Below, piece after piece: positions 1-6,985 of a stretch of DNA of 15,460 bases. A program made the translations under genes and the position numbers. How positions within the stretch are numbered: position 1 is the first letter of the stretch; every line of letters begins with the position of its first letter. The notes beneath the pieces were generated by a model. It saw only the letters and a program-made list of their open reading frames with translations, had not been told where the DNA came from and made no database searches. This stretch comes from Microbacteriaceae bacterium (lineage in GTDB: Bacteria; Actinomycetota; Actinomycetes; Actinomycetales; Microbacteriaceae), in contig JAODAU010000315.1 in NCBI GenBank assembly GCA_025463615.1, forward strand, positions 1-15,460. The letters are read 5' to 3'.

Positions 1-227
1 TGCTCGAGCTGCTGCGCGAGCTGGTGGATGACAGCGGCCTCAGCGTGCTGCTCGTGACCCACGACCTCGGCGTGATGAGCGCCGTCGCCGACGAGGTGAC
101 GGTCATGCGCGCGGGCGTCGTGGTCGAGTCCGCGCCGCGGCAGCAGCTGTTCACGGCGCCGCAGCACGAGTACACGAAGGCGCTGCTCGCGGCGCTGCCC
201 GGCTCCTCCCTGGAGGAGACCCCGTGA
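1..227 (+). CDS. ABC transporter ATP-binding protein, C-terminal fragment (peptide/nickel type, DppD/OppD-like)
   Basis: Only the last 74 codons are in the window; the reading frame enters at base 3 and the gene begins upstream. Visible are the H-loop region (LLVTHDLGVM), where the histidine contacts ATP gamma-phosphate, and the C-terminal tail typical of the oligopeptide/dipeptide ATPase family, ending in a HEYTKALLAALP stretch (the oligopeptide HPY-type extension). Walker A, signature and Walker B lie outside the window. It should energise peptide or similar uptake as one half of a two-ATPase importer; the second half is the next gene. Its stop codon overlaps the next start by four bases (GTGA), and a GGAGGAG ribosome site lies inside its end at 212-218, so the two are translationally coupled. 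The substrate cannot be read from this fragment. Confidence 0.88.
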   Translation, partial: LELLRELVDDSGLSVLLVTHDLGVMSAVADEVTVMRAGVVVESAPRQQLFTAPQHEYTKALLAALPGSSLEETP

Positions 228-1075
228 GCGCCCCGGTGCTGGTGGCTAACGAGGTCGTGGTCGAGTACCGCGGGCGGCCGCCGCTGCGCGCCGTCGACGG
301 GGTGTCGCTCACGATCGCCGCGGGCGAGGTCGTCGCGCTGGTCGGCGAGAGCGGCTGCGGCAAGTCGAGCCTGGCGCGGGCCGTCGTCGGAATCGAGAAG
401 CGGGCATCCGGATCGGTGCAGCTCCAGGGCGCCGAGGTTCCCGTGCTCGGCCTGCGCCGCCGCCCGCTGGCGCTGACGGGCATGCAGATGGTGTTCCAGG
501 ATCCGAACTCGTCGCTGAACCCGCGCCGCCGGGTCGGCGACCAGATCGCGGACGGCTGGCGGGCATCCGTCGCCCGCGGCCAGGCCGGGTCGGATGCCGC
601 GGGCTGGCTCGAGCGCGTGGGCCTCGACCCAGCCATGGTCAACAGCTACCCGCACGAGTTCTCCGGCGGCCAGAAGCAGCGCATCGCCATCGCCCGGGCC
701 CTGGCCGCGCGGCCGAGCATGCTCGTGGCCGACGAGCCGATCTCGGCGCTCGACGCCTCCACGCAGACCGCGGTGGCGGGCCTGATGCGCTCGCTGAGCC
801 TCGACGCAGGCGCCGGCATGCTGTTCATCTCGCACGACCTCTCAGTGGTGCGGCGCATCGCCGACCGCACGCTGGTGATGTACCGCGGACGCATCGTGGA
901 GTCCGGGCACACCGAGACGATCTGGAACGACCCGATCCACCCGTACACGAAGGCGCTGCTCGGCGCGATCCCGGTGCCGGATGGCGCAGGCAGGGTGCCG
1001 CTGGCCCCGCTGGAGGCCGATCGGCTCACTTGGACCCGGGTGATCCCCGAGGCCCTGGACAGGACCGAATCGTGA
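224..1075 (+). CDS. ABC transporter ATP-binding protein (peptide/nickel type, DppF/OppF-like)
   Basis: This 283-aa cytoplasmic ATPase has every nucleotide-binding motif in order: Walker A GESGCGKSS (41-49), Q-loop in FQDP (91-94), signature FSGGQ (146-150), Walker B LVADEP with catalytic glutamate (167-172), and H-loop histidine 204 in FISHD. The SSLNPR stretch after the Q-loop and the HPYTKALLGAIP tail (239-250) are hallmarks of the second ATPase of oligopeptide/dipeptide importers. GTG at 224 is chosen because it overlaps the upstream stop as GTGA and has GGAGGAG five bases before it. Its own stop forms another GTGA overlap with the aminopeptidase gene. Binding protein and permeases must lie upstream of the window. 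The family also includes nickel importers, but the downstream peptidase favours peptides. Confidence 0.93.
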   Translation: MSAPVLVANEVVVEYRGRPPLRAVDGVSLTIAAGEVVALVGESGCGKSSLARAVVGIEKRASGSVQLQGAEVPVLGLRRRPLALTGMQMVFQDPNSSLNPRRRVGDQIADGWRASVARGQAGSDAAGWLERVGLDPAMVNSYPHEFSGGQKQRIAIARALAARPSMLVADEPISALDASTQTAVAGLMRSLSLDAGAGMLFISHDLSVVRRIADRTLVMYRGRIVESGHTETIWNDPIHPYTKALLGAIPVPDGAGRVPLAPLEADRLTWTRVIPEALDRTES

Positions 1076-2553
1076 CCGACGCGCACCCGACCGCCCACCC
1101 CGCCACGGCGGCGCGCTGGGCCATGCCCCGCGCGGTCAACCGCTCGCCGCTGCCCGGCAACGGCCCGTTCATGCTGGCAGGCTGGGGCGACATGCCGCCC
1201 GTGCTCGCGGACGACAACCCGGTGGTCGCCTACACGGTCGAGCGGCGCGCTCGGCTGGCCCAGGCGCTCCCGGCCGAGCTGCTCCTGATCCCGTGCGGCG
1301 AGCCGCGGGTGCGCTCCAACGACACCGATTACGCCTACCGGCCGGGCACCGACCATGTCTGGCTGACGGGCAACACGGGGGCGTCATCCGTGCTGATGAT
1401 CGACACCAGCGGGGGCGTCGCGGGGTCGATCCTGTACCTGCACGCGCCGTCCGGGCGGGCGACCGACGAGTTCTGGGCCAACGACGCGCAGGGCGACCTG
1501 TGGGTCGGGCCGCGGCCGTCGCTGCGCGAGACGCAGGATGCGCTGGGCATCGAATGCAGGCCCCTCACCGAGCTCGCGGCGGACTTCACCCGCGCGGCGG
1601 CCCGCGCCCGCGTCATCCGCGTGCTCCCCACCCTCGACGAGACGGTCGACGCCCTGGTGCGCACGGTCTGCGGCCCCGACCTCGCCCCGCACCTCGTGCT
1701 CAAGGCCACGCTCGACGAGCTGCGGCTCATCAAGTCGGACTGGGAGATCGGCCAGCTGCAGCAGGCGGTCAACGGCACGGTGCTCGGCTTCGAGGACTGC
1801 GCCCGGGAGTGGGATGCCGCCCGCGCCAGCACCCGCGGCGAGCGCTACCTCGAGGGCACCTTCAACCGACGTGCCCGCGTCGAGGGCGAGGGACCGGCCT
1901 ACGGCAGCATCGTCGGCGGCGGCAGTCACGCGACCACCCTGCACTGGACCGCCAACAGCGGCCGGCTGCGCGACGGCGACCTCGTGCTCATGGACATGGG
2001 CATGGAGCTGGCCTCTCTCTACTCGGCCGACGTCACGCGCACGCTGCCGGTGACCGGCACCTTCACGCCGCTGCAGCGCGACGTCTACTCGGTGGTGCTG
2101 CATGCGCAGCAGGCCGGCATCGACACCCTGCGCGCCGGCGTGCGGTTCCAGGACTACCAGGATGCCTGCGCCCGCTCCCTGAGCGAGGGCCTGATCGACC
2201 TCGGCGTGCTCACCTGCTCGCTCGAGGAGGCGCTGGACCCGGCATCCCTCTACCAGCGGCGCTGGAGCCTCTCGCGCTCCGGGCACATGCTCGGCATGGA
2301 TGTGCACGACTGCAACCACGCGCCGCAGGGCACGTACCTCACCGGCACGCTCTCGGCCGGCAACGTGCTCACGGTCGAGCCGGGACTGTACTTCCAGCGG
2401 AACGACCTCAGCGTTCCCGAGGAGCTGCGGGGCATCGGCATCCGCATCGAGGATGACATCGTGGTCACCGAGACCTCGTCGATCAACCTCTCCGCGGCGC
2501 TCCCGCGCGAGCCCGACGCCGTCGAGGCGTGGATGGCGGAGCTCGCCAGCTAG
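1072..2553 (+). CDS. pepP: Xaa-Pro aminopeptidase (aminopeptidase P family, M24B)
   Basis: A 493-aa two-domain metallopeptidase that removes the N-terminal residue from peptides whose second residue is proline. The N-terminal AMP_N domain shows the family stretch RSNDTDYAYRPGTDH (about 81-95). The C-terminal pita-bread domain carries all five expected dinuclear metal ligands: D308 (LMDMG), D320 (SADVTR), H405 (SGHMLG), E436 (TVEPG) and E460 (IRIEDD). Length is usual for bacterial aminopeptidase P. GTG at 1072 is chosen over an in-frame ATG at 1030 because it makes a GTGA overlap with the upstream ATPase stop, as at the previous junction; the earlier ATG would overlap by 46 bases. No signal peptide is seen, so it acts in the cytoplasm. 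As last gene of a peptide-import operon it probably processes what the transporter brings in. Confidence 0.93.
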   Translation: MTDAHPTAHPATAARWAMPRAVNRSPLPGNGPFMLAGWGDMPPVLADDNPVVAYTVERRARLAQALPAELLLIPCGEPRVRSNDTDYAYRPGTDHVWLTGNTGASSVLMIDTSGGVAGSILYLHAPSGRATDEFWANDAQGDLWVGPRPSLRETQDALGIECRPLTELAADFTRAAARARVIRVLPTLDETVDALVRTVCGPDLAPHLVLKATLDELRLIKSDWEIGQLQQAVNGTVLGFEDCAREWDAARASTRGERYLEGTFNRRARVEGEGPAYGSIVGGGSHATTLHWTANSGRLRDGDLVLMDMGMELASLYSADVTRTLPVTGTFTPLQRDVYSVVLHAQQAGIDTLRAGVRFQDYQDACARSLSEGLIDLGVLTCSLEEALDPASLYQRRWSLSRSGHMLGMDVHDCNHAPQGTYLTGTLSAGNVLTVEPGLYFQRNDLSVPEELRGIGIRIEDDIVVTETSSINLSAALPREPDAVEAWMAELAS

Positions 2554-2567
2554 ACCCGAACCCGCGA

Positions 2568-2594
2568 TGTCACAATCCGCGGGGCTGCGCCGTC
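2568..2594 (+). promoter_or_regulatory. Putative ECF41-type promoter for the cytochrome b gene
   Basis: The 67-base gap before the cytochrome b gene contains TGTCACA at 2568-2574 and CGTC at 2591-2594, separated by exactly 16 bases. From memory, TGTCACA-N16-CGTC is the promoter signature of ECF41-group extracytoplasmic-function sigma factors. Transcription would start near 2601-2603, leaving a short leader holding GGGAG at 2609-2613 and then ATG at 2621. The match and spacing are read directly; sigma factor use is inferred, and no ECF sigma gene is in the window. Confidence 0.6.
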
Positions 2595-2620
2595 TTACCT
2601 GGTGAGACGGGAGACAGACC

Positions 2621-4240
2621 ATGGTGAATCGCGGCCGACGCCGTTCGTTGACCGACAGGGCGGCGGGGTACCTCGCCACGGAGACCGAGACGGGGAGGGG
2701 CGTCGCCGGCATCCTCGCGGAGCTGCGGCGGCGCAGGGCGCCGAGCCACTGGTCCAACCTGTTCGGCGTGGTCACCATCGCGTGCATCGTCGTGCTGTTC
2801 GTGACCGGGCTGTTCCTGATGTTCTTCTACTCGGCATCCAGCGAGCCGGTCGTCTACCGCGGCAGCTACACGCCGCTCGACGGCGTGACGATGTCGAAGG
2901 CGCTGCGCTCGATCCTCGGCATCTCCTTCGACGTTCGCGGCGGGCTGCTCGTGCGGCAGCTGCACCACTGGGCGGCGCTGATGCTGCCGGCCTCGCTCAT
3001 CCTGCAGCTGATGTCGGCGTACTTCACCGGGGCGTTCCGGCGGCCGCGGCGGCTGGGCTGGGTGCTGCTGTTCGGCATTCTGATCGTCGCGCTCGTCGGC
3101 GGCTGGAGCGGGTACGCCCTGCCCGACGACATGCTCGCGGGCACCGGACTCCGGATCGTCGACGGGATCGTGCTCGGCATCCCGGTCGTGGGCACCTGGC
3201 TCTCGGCGCTGCTGTTCGGCGGCGAGTTCCCGGGGCAGATCATCGAGCACCTCTACCCGATCCACGTGATCGTGGTGCCGGTGATCCTGCTCGCGCTGGT
3301 GGTGCTGAAGGTGCGCGCCGCGTATCGCGTGGGGCCGGCGCAGTTCCCGGCGCCGGGGCGCACGGAGGGCAACGTGGTCGGCATCCCGATCCTGCCGAAC
3401 GCCGCGGCGCGGGCCGGCGGACTCCTGCTCATCGTGATGGGGCTGCTCACGGTGCTCGCCGCGACGGTCACCATCGCGCCGGTGTGGCTCTACGGGCCGT
3501 CGTCGCCGGGCGACGCCTCGGCGGGCAGCCAGCCGGACTGGTACACCGGGTTCCTCGACGGTGCCCTGCGCCTGGTGCCGCGCGGCTGGGAGTTCGAGTG
3601 GCTCGGCCACACCTGGACGCTCGCCGTGCTCGTTCCGCTCGGCGTGGTCACGGCGTTCCTGCTCACGGTGCTGGTCTACCCCTTCGTGGAGGAGTGGATC
3701 ACGGGTGACCACAGCGATCACAACCTGCTCGACAGGCCGCGCAACACCCCCACCCGCACCGGCCTCGGCGTGGGCGGGCTGATCTTCTTCTTCGGGCTGT
3801 GGGGAACCGGCAGCACGGACCTCGTGGCCACGCACTTCCGGCTGGGCCTCGAGACGGTCGTGCTGTTCTACCAGCTGCTCGTGGTGGTCGGCCCGATCGT
3901 GGCGTTCATCGTCACGCGGCGGGTCTGCCTGGCGCTGCAGCGCAGGGATCGCGAGCTGCTGGTCCACGGTGTCGAGACGGGGCGGATCGTGCGACTGCCG
4001 GGCGGCGAGTACCTCGAGGTGCACCGCCCCGTCGACGCCTACGAGCGCTGGCGGCTCACCAACACGAGCGACTACCGGCCGGTCGACATCCACCCGGATG
4101 AGCGTGGCCGGCTGACCGTCGGGACGCGCGTGCGCGGGGCGCTCTCGCGGTTCTTCTTCGAGGACAGGATCGCGGCACCGGGCGCGATCGCCCTGCCCGC
4201 GCCGGACGAGGCGGAGGCGCGGCCCCTGGTTTCCGCGTAG
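2621..4240 (+). CDS. Cytochrome b, QcrB-like paralogue lacking the heme bH histidines
   Basis: This 539-aa membrane protein matches actinobacterial QcrB (cytochrome b of the menaquinol:cytochrome c reductase) along its length: helix-B region RQLHHWAA (112-119), GYALPDDMLAGTGLR (164-178), Qo-site PDWY (305-308), LLDRPRNTPTRT (369-380), and a cytoplasmic tail with GRIVRLPGGEYLEVH and SRFFFEDR. Normally two histidines in each of helices B and D hold hemes bL and bH. Here H115 and H215, the bL positions, remain. The bH positions are Q129 (14 after H115) and K230 (15 after H215), with no other histidine in either helix. It may therefore bind one heme and not complete a Q cycle. No Rieske (qcrA) or cytochrome c (qcrC) gene adjoins it. 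ATG 2621 has GGGAG eight bases upstream. Family assignment is secure; function is not. Confidence 0.9.
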   Translation: MVNRGRRRSLTDRAAGYLATETETGRGVAGILAELRRRRAPSHWSNLFGVVTIACIVVLFVTGLFLMFFYSASSEPVVYRGSYTPLDGVTMSKALRSILGISFDVRGGLLVRQLHHWAALMLPASLILQLMSAYFTGAFRRPRRLGWVLLFGILIVALVGGWSGYALPDDMLAGTGLRIVDGIVLGIPVVGTWLSALLFGGEFPGQIIEHLYPIHVIVVPVILLALVVLKVRAAYRVGPAQFPAPGRTEGNVVGIPILPNAAARAGGLLLIVMGLLTVLAATVTIAPVWLYGPSSPGDASAGSQPDWYTGFLDGALRLVPRGWEFEWLGHTWTLAVLVPLGVVTAFLLTVLVYPFVEEWITGDHSDHNLLDRPRNTPTRTGLGVGGLIFFFGLWGTGSTDLVATHFRLGLETVVLFYQLLVVVGPIVAFIVTRRVCLALQRRDRELLVHGVETGRIVRLPGGEYLEVHRPVDAYERWRLTNTSDYRPVDIHPDERGRLTVGTRVRGALSRFFFEDRIAAPGAIALPAPDEAEARPLVSA

Positions 4241-4258
4241 GGAAGCGCGGCCTCCGGC

Positions 4259-4299
4259 TTGCTAATGCGTATGACCTGTGACTAAGGTAATGCGTATTA
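4259..4299 (+). promoter_or_regulatory. LacI-gene promoter with two operator-like boxes
   Basis: A sigma-70-like promoter can be drawn as TTGCTA (4259-4264), 18-base spacer, TAAGGT (4283-4288). The ten-base box TAATGCGTAT occurs twice, at 4263-4272 and 4288-4297, 25 bases apart. The second copy extends to TAATGCGTATTA (4288-4299), an imperfect palindrome with a central CG, as is usual for LacI-family operators. The first box overlaps the -35 and spacer, the second the -10 and start point, so a bound repressor would block transcription. Autoregulation by the adjacent LacI-family protein is inferred. Confidence 0.55.
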
Positions 4300-4330
4300 G
4301 CACCGAGCCCCACCCCGAAAGGACCCAGCG

Positions 4331-5371
4331 ATGTCGCTGACCCGCTCCCCGCGCATAACGCAGCGCCAGATCGCGGAGCTCGCCGGTGTGAGCCAGGCGA
4401 CGGTCTCGCTGGTGCTCAACGGCAACGGCGCGCGCATCCCCGAGGAGACGCGGCAGCGCGTGCTCGAGGTGATCCGCGAGACCACCTACGTCGCCGATCC
4501 GGCGGCCCGAAGCCTCGCGGGAATCGGCAACAACCTCGTCGGCATCTTCACCTACGAGCACGCCTTCCCGAGCGAGACCGCCGACTTCTACACCCCGCTC
4601 CTCACCGGAATCGAGAGCGAGGCCGAGTCGCTCGGGCTCGACCTGCTCATGTTCACCAGCGCCCCGCTCGTCAACGGGCGCCGCCAGATCTTCCACGAGA
4701 ACAGCAGGCTGCGCTTGGCCGACGGATGCCTCCTCCTCGGCCGCGAGATGGACGCCGACGAGCTGGATCGCCTGCGCGAGAGCGGCTACCCGTTCGTGGC
4801 CATCGGTCGTCGCGACGTGGACGTGCCGTTCGTCGGCCTCGACTACGCGACGCCGACCACCGAGCTGGCCAAGCGCGCGGTCGACGCCGGGCACCGCTCG
4901 GCGTTCTACGTGCGCCTCTCGCTCACGGCGGAGGCATCCCGCGACCGCAGCGATGCGCTGGAGCGGGAGCTCGCGGCATCCGGCGTCACGCTCGAGAGCG
5001 CCGAGTCGTCGCAGGTCGGCCTCGAGGAGGCCTGGAAGCGGGCGGCCGCCGGCGACGCGACGGTGCTGTTCGTCGAGGACCCAACGGATGCCGAATACCT
5101 CTTCTCACTCGCCGAGCGGTCGGGCATCTCGGTGCCCGCCGACCTCTCGATGATCGTGCTCGGCGAGAGCAGCAAGCCCCAGGACCGTTCGGTCGACTTC
5201 ACCCGCCTGCAGGCACCGCGCACCGAGCTGGGCTCGCGGGCGGTCGCGCTGCTCGACCAGCTGCTCAACGGGGTGCGGGACGGCGAGGAGCTCGACCGCC
5301 AGCAGTTGCTCGAATGCACCGTCATCGACGGTCAGACACTCGCCACGCCGCGCACGGCGGCGACCCGATGA
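4331..5371 (+). CDS. LacI-family transcriptional regulator
   Basis: This 346-aa protein starts with the classic LacI helix-turn-helix (about residues 10-31, ITQRQIAELAGVSQATVSLV) and a hinge helix near 56-64 (ADPAARSLA). A periplasmic-binding-protein-like effector domain then runs to the end. Length is standard. AAAGGA at 4318-4323 precedes ATG 4331. It heads the sugar-uptake operon and overlaps the FAD oxidoreductase gene by four bases (ATGA), an unusually tight link for a regulator, so it is made along with the genes it likely controls. Its probable sites are the TAATGCGTAT boxes upstream. In this family the sugar normally relieves repression; the effector is presumably the ligand of the transporter encoded downstream, but it cannot be read from sequence. 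Confidence 0.92.
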   Translation: MSLTRSPRITQRQIAELAGVSQATVSLVLNGNGARIPEETRQRVLEVIRETTYVADPAARSLAGIGNNLVGIFTYEHAFPSETADFYTPLLTGIESEAESLGLDLLMFTSAPLVNGRRQIFHENSRLRLADGCLLLGREMDADELDRLRESGYPFVAIGRRDVDVPFVGLDYATPTTELAKRAVDAGHRSAFYVRLSLTAEASRDRSDALERELAASGVTLESAESSQVGLEEAWKRAAAGDATVLFVEDPTDAEYLFSLAERSGISVPADLSMIVLGESSKPQDRSVDFTRLQAPRTELGSRAVALLDQLLNGVRDGEELDRQQLLECTVIDGQTLATPRTAATR

Positions 5372-6972
5372 GCGACCTCGACGCAGACGTCCTGGTGATC
5401 GGCGGCGGCCTCGGCGGTGTCGCCGCGGCGCTCGCCGCGCTGCGCGCCGGCCGCTCGGTCATCGTCACGGAGCAGTACGCCTGGTTGGGCGGGCAGCTCA
5501 CCAGCCAGGCCGTCACCCTCGACGAGCACACCTGGATCGAGGCCTTCGGTTCGAGCGCGTCATACCGGGCGCTGCGCGACGGCATCCGCGGCTACTACCG
5601 CGCGAACTACCCGCTCTCGGCCGAGGCGCGCGCCGACGCCTTCCTCAACCCGGGCGCCGGGCTCGTCAGCCGGCTCTGCTCGGAGCCGCGTGTCGGCGTC
5701 GCGGTGATCGAGCAGCTGCTGGCGCCTTATCTCTCGTCGGGGCGACTCACGCTGATCCAGCCCGCCGTGCCCGTGTCCGCCGAGACGGATGGGGACCGGG
5801 TCGTCGCGGTGACGGTGCGCACGCTCGACTCGGGCGAGACCACGCGCCTCACCGGATCGTTCGTGCTCGACGCCACCGAGACCGGCGAGCTGCTGCCGCT
5901 CACCGGCACTGAGTATGTGGTCGGGTCGGAGGCGAGGGGCGACACGGGCGAGCCCAGCGCGCCCGAGGTGGCGCGCGCGGACAACGTGCAGGCCATCTCG
6001 TGGTGCTTCGTCGTCGACCACGTCGCGGGCGACCACACCATCGAGCGCCCGGACGACTACGACGAGTGGCGCGTCTTCGAGACGGAGTTCTGGGGCGCCC
6101 CGATGATCAGCCTGACCGGGCCGCATCCGCGCACCCTCGAGACCGTCACGCGCACGTTCACCCCGACGATCGACGACGATCCGTTCTCCCGGGTGGCCGA
6201 CCAGCGCGAGGACGGCGGCGACAGTGAGCTGTGGACGTTCCGCCGCATCCTTTCCCGCAAGGTGCTCGAACCGGGCTTCCTCGAGAGCGACATCGTGCTC
6301 GTCAACTGGCCGATGATCGACTACGTGGGCGGCTCGATCATCGACACCCCGGATGCCGCCCACCACCTCGACGCCGCCAAGCGCCAGTCGCGCGCGATGC
6401 TCTACTGGCTGCAGACCGAGGCGCCGCGCCCCGATGGGGGCCGCGGCTGGCCGGGGCTCCGGTTGCGGCCGGATGTCACCGGCACCGACGACGGCTTCGC
6501 GCAGGCGCCGTACATCCGGGAGTCGCGGCGCATCAGGGCCGAGTACACGGTCGTCGAGGGCGACCTCTCCATCGCCGTGCGCGGCGACAGCTCGCCGGCG
6601 ACCTTCCCCGACTCGGTCGGCATCGGCATGTACCGGATCGACCTGCATCCGTCCACGGGCGGCGACAACTACATCGACGTCGCGTCCGTTCCCTTTGAGA
6701 TTCCGCTCGGAGCGCTCATCCCCATCCGGATGAACAACCTGCTCCCGGCGGGCAAGAACGTCGGCACCACCCACATCACCAACGGGGCCTTCCGGCTCCA
6801 CCCGGTGGAGTGGGGAATCGGCGAGGCGGCGGGCTGGCTAGCGGCCTTCTGCCTGGACCGCGCGGTTGATCCCCGCGCGGTCCACCACTCTCCGTCTCTC
6901 CTGGCGGAGTTCCAATCCCTGTTGACCGCGAACGGCGTCGAGCTGCACTGGCCAGACGTCTCCGGTTATTGA
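5368..6972 (+). CDS. FAD-dependent oxidoreductase (PF12831-like), substrate unknown
   Basis: A 534-aa enzyme opening with an FAD Rossmann fold: IGGGLGG at 11-17, followed by E35 at the end of beta-2 where the adenosine ribose is bound. Further family features are LGGQLTSQ (40-47), DATETGELLPL (168-178), a PYIRESRRIRAEY stretch near the middle of the C-terminal half, and a C-terminal FAD-contact segment around THITNGAFRLHPVEWGIGEAAG. This fits the broad FAD_oxidored family, whose members often sit in carbohydrate-use loci but mostly lack known substrates. ATG 5368 overlaps the regulator stop as ATGA; a longer in-frame opening reaching to 4726 is only the regulator read in another frame. No signal peptide is seen, so it is cytoplasmic. 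Its place between regulator and binding protein suggests it oxidises the imported sugar or a derivative; that is inference. Confidence 0.85.
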   Translation: MSDLDADVLVIGGGLGGVAAALAALRAGRSVIVTEQYAWLGGQLTSQAVTLDEHTWIEAFGSSASYRALRDGIRGYYRANYPLSAEARADAFLNPGAGLVSRLCSEPRVGVAVIEQLLAPYLSSGRLTLIQPAVPVSAETDGDRVVAVTVRTLDSGETTRLTGSFVLDATETGELLPLTGTEYVVGSEARGDTGEPSAPEVARADNVQAISWCFVVDHVAGDHTIERPDDYDEWRVFETEFWGAPMISLTGPHPRTLETVTRTFTPTIDDDPFSRVADQREDGGDSELWTFRRILSRKVLEPGFLESDIVLVNWPMIDYVGGSIIDTPDAAHHLDAAKRQSRAMLYWLQTEAPRPDGGRGWPGLRLRPDVTGTDDGFAQAPYIRESRRIRAEYTVVEGDLSIAVRGDSSPATFPDSVGIGMYRIDLHPSTGGDNYIDVASVPFEIPLGALIPIRMNNLLPAGKNVGTTHITNGAFRLHPVEWGIGEAAGWLAAFCLDRAVDPRAVHHSPSLLAEFQSLLTANGVELHWPDVSGY

Positions 6973-6985
6973 CCCAAGGAGCATC

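Noticed and set aside
2570..4093. Long open frame on the minus strand opposite the cytochrome b gene
   Set aside because: The sense strand encodes a clear membrane cytochrome; the antisense product is a compositionally skewed His/Arg/Glu/Asp-rich string, as expected from the GC codon bias.
2621..4240. Main respiratory qcrB of the bc1-aa3 supercomplex
   Set aside because: There is no qcrC, qcrA or cytochrome oxidase gene next to it, and both bH ligand positions lack histidine, so a divergent paralogue is more likely.
4241..4262. Terminator after the cytochrome b gene
   Set aside because: Only a four-pair AAGC/GCTT match with a long loop is present; too weak to call.
4726..5367. N-terminal extension of the FAD oxidoreductase by about 214 residues
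   Set aside because: The extension is the LacI gene read in another frame, rich in Arg/Gly/Ala with no domain; the ATGA start at 5368 directly precedes the FAD-binding fold.
5560..6801. Long minus-strand frame opposite the FAD oxidoreductase
   Set aside because: No motif or sensible composition; it is a shadow of the sense gene's third-position GC bias.
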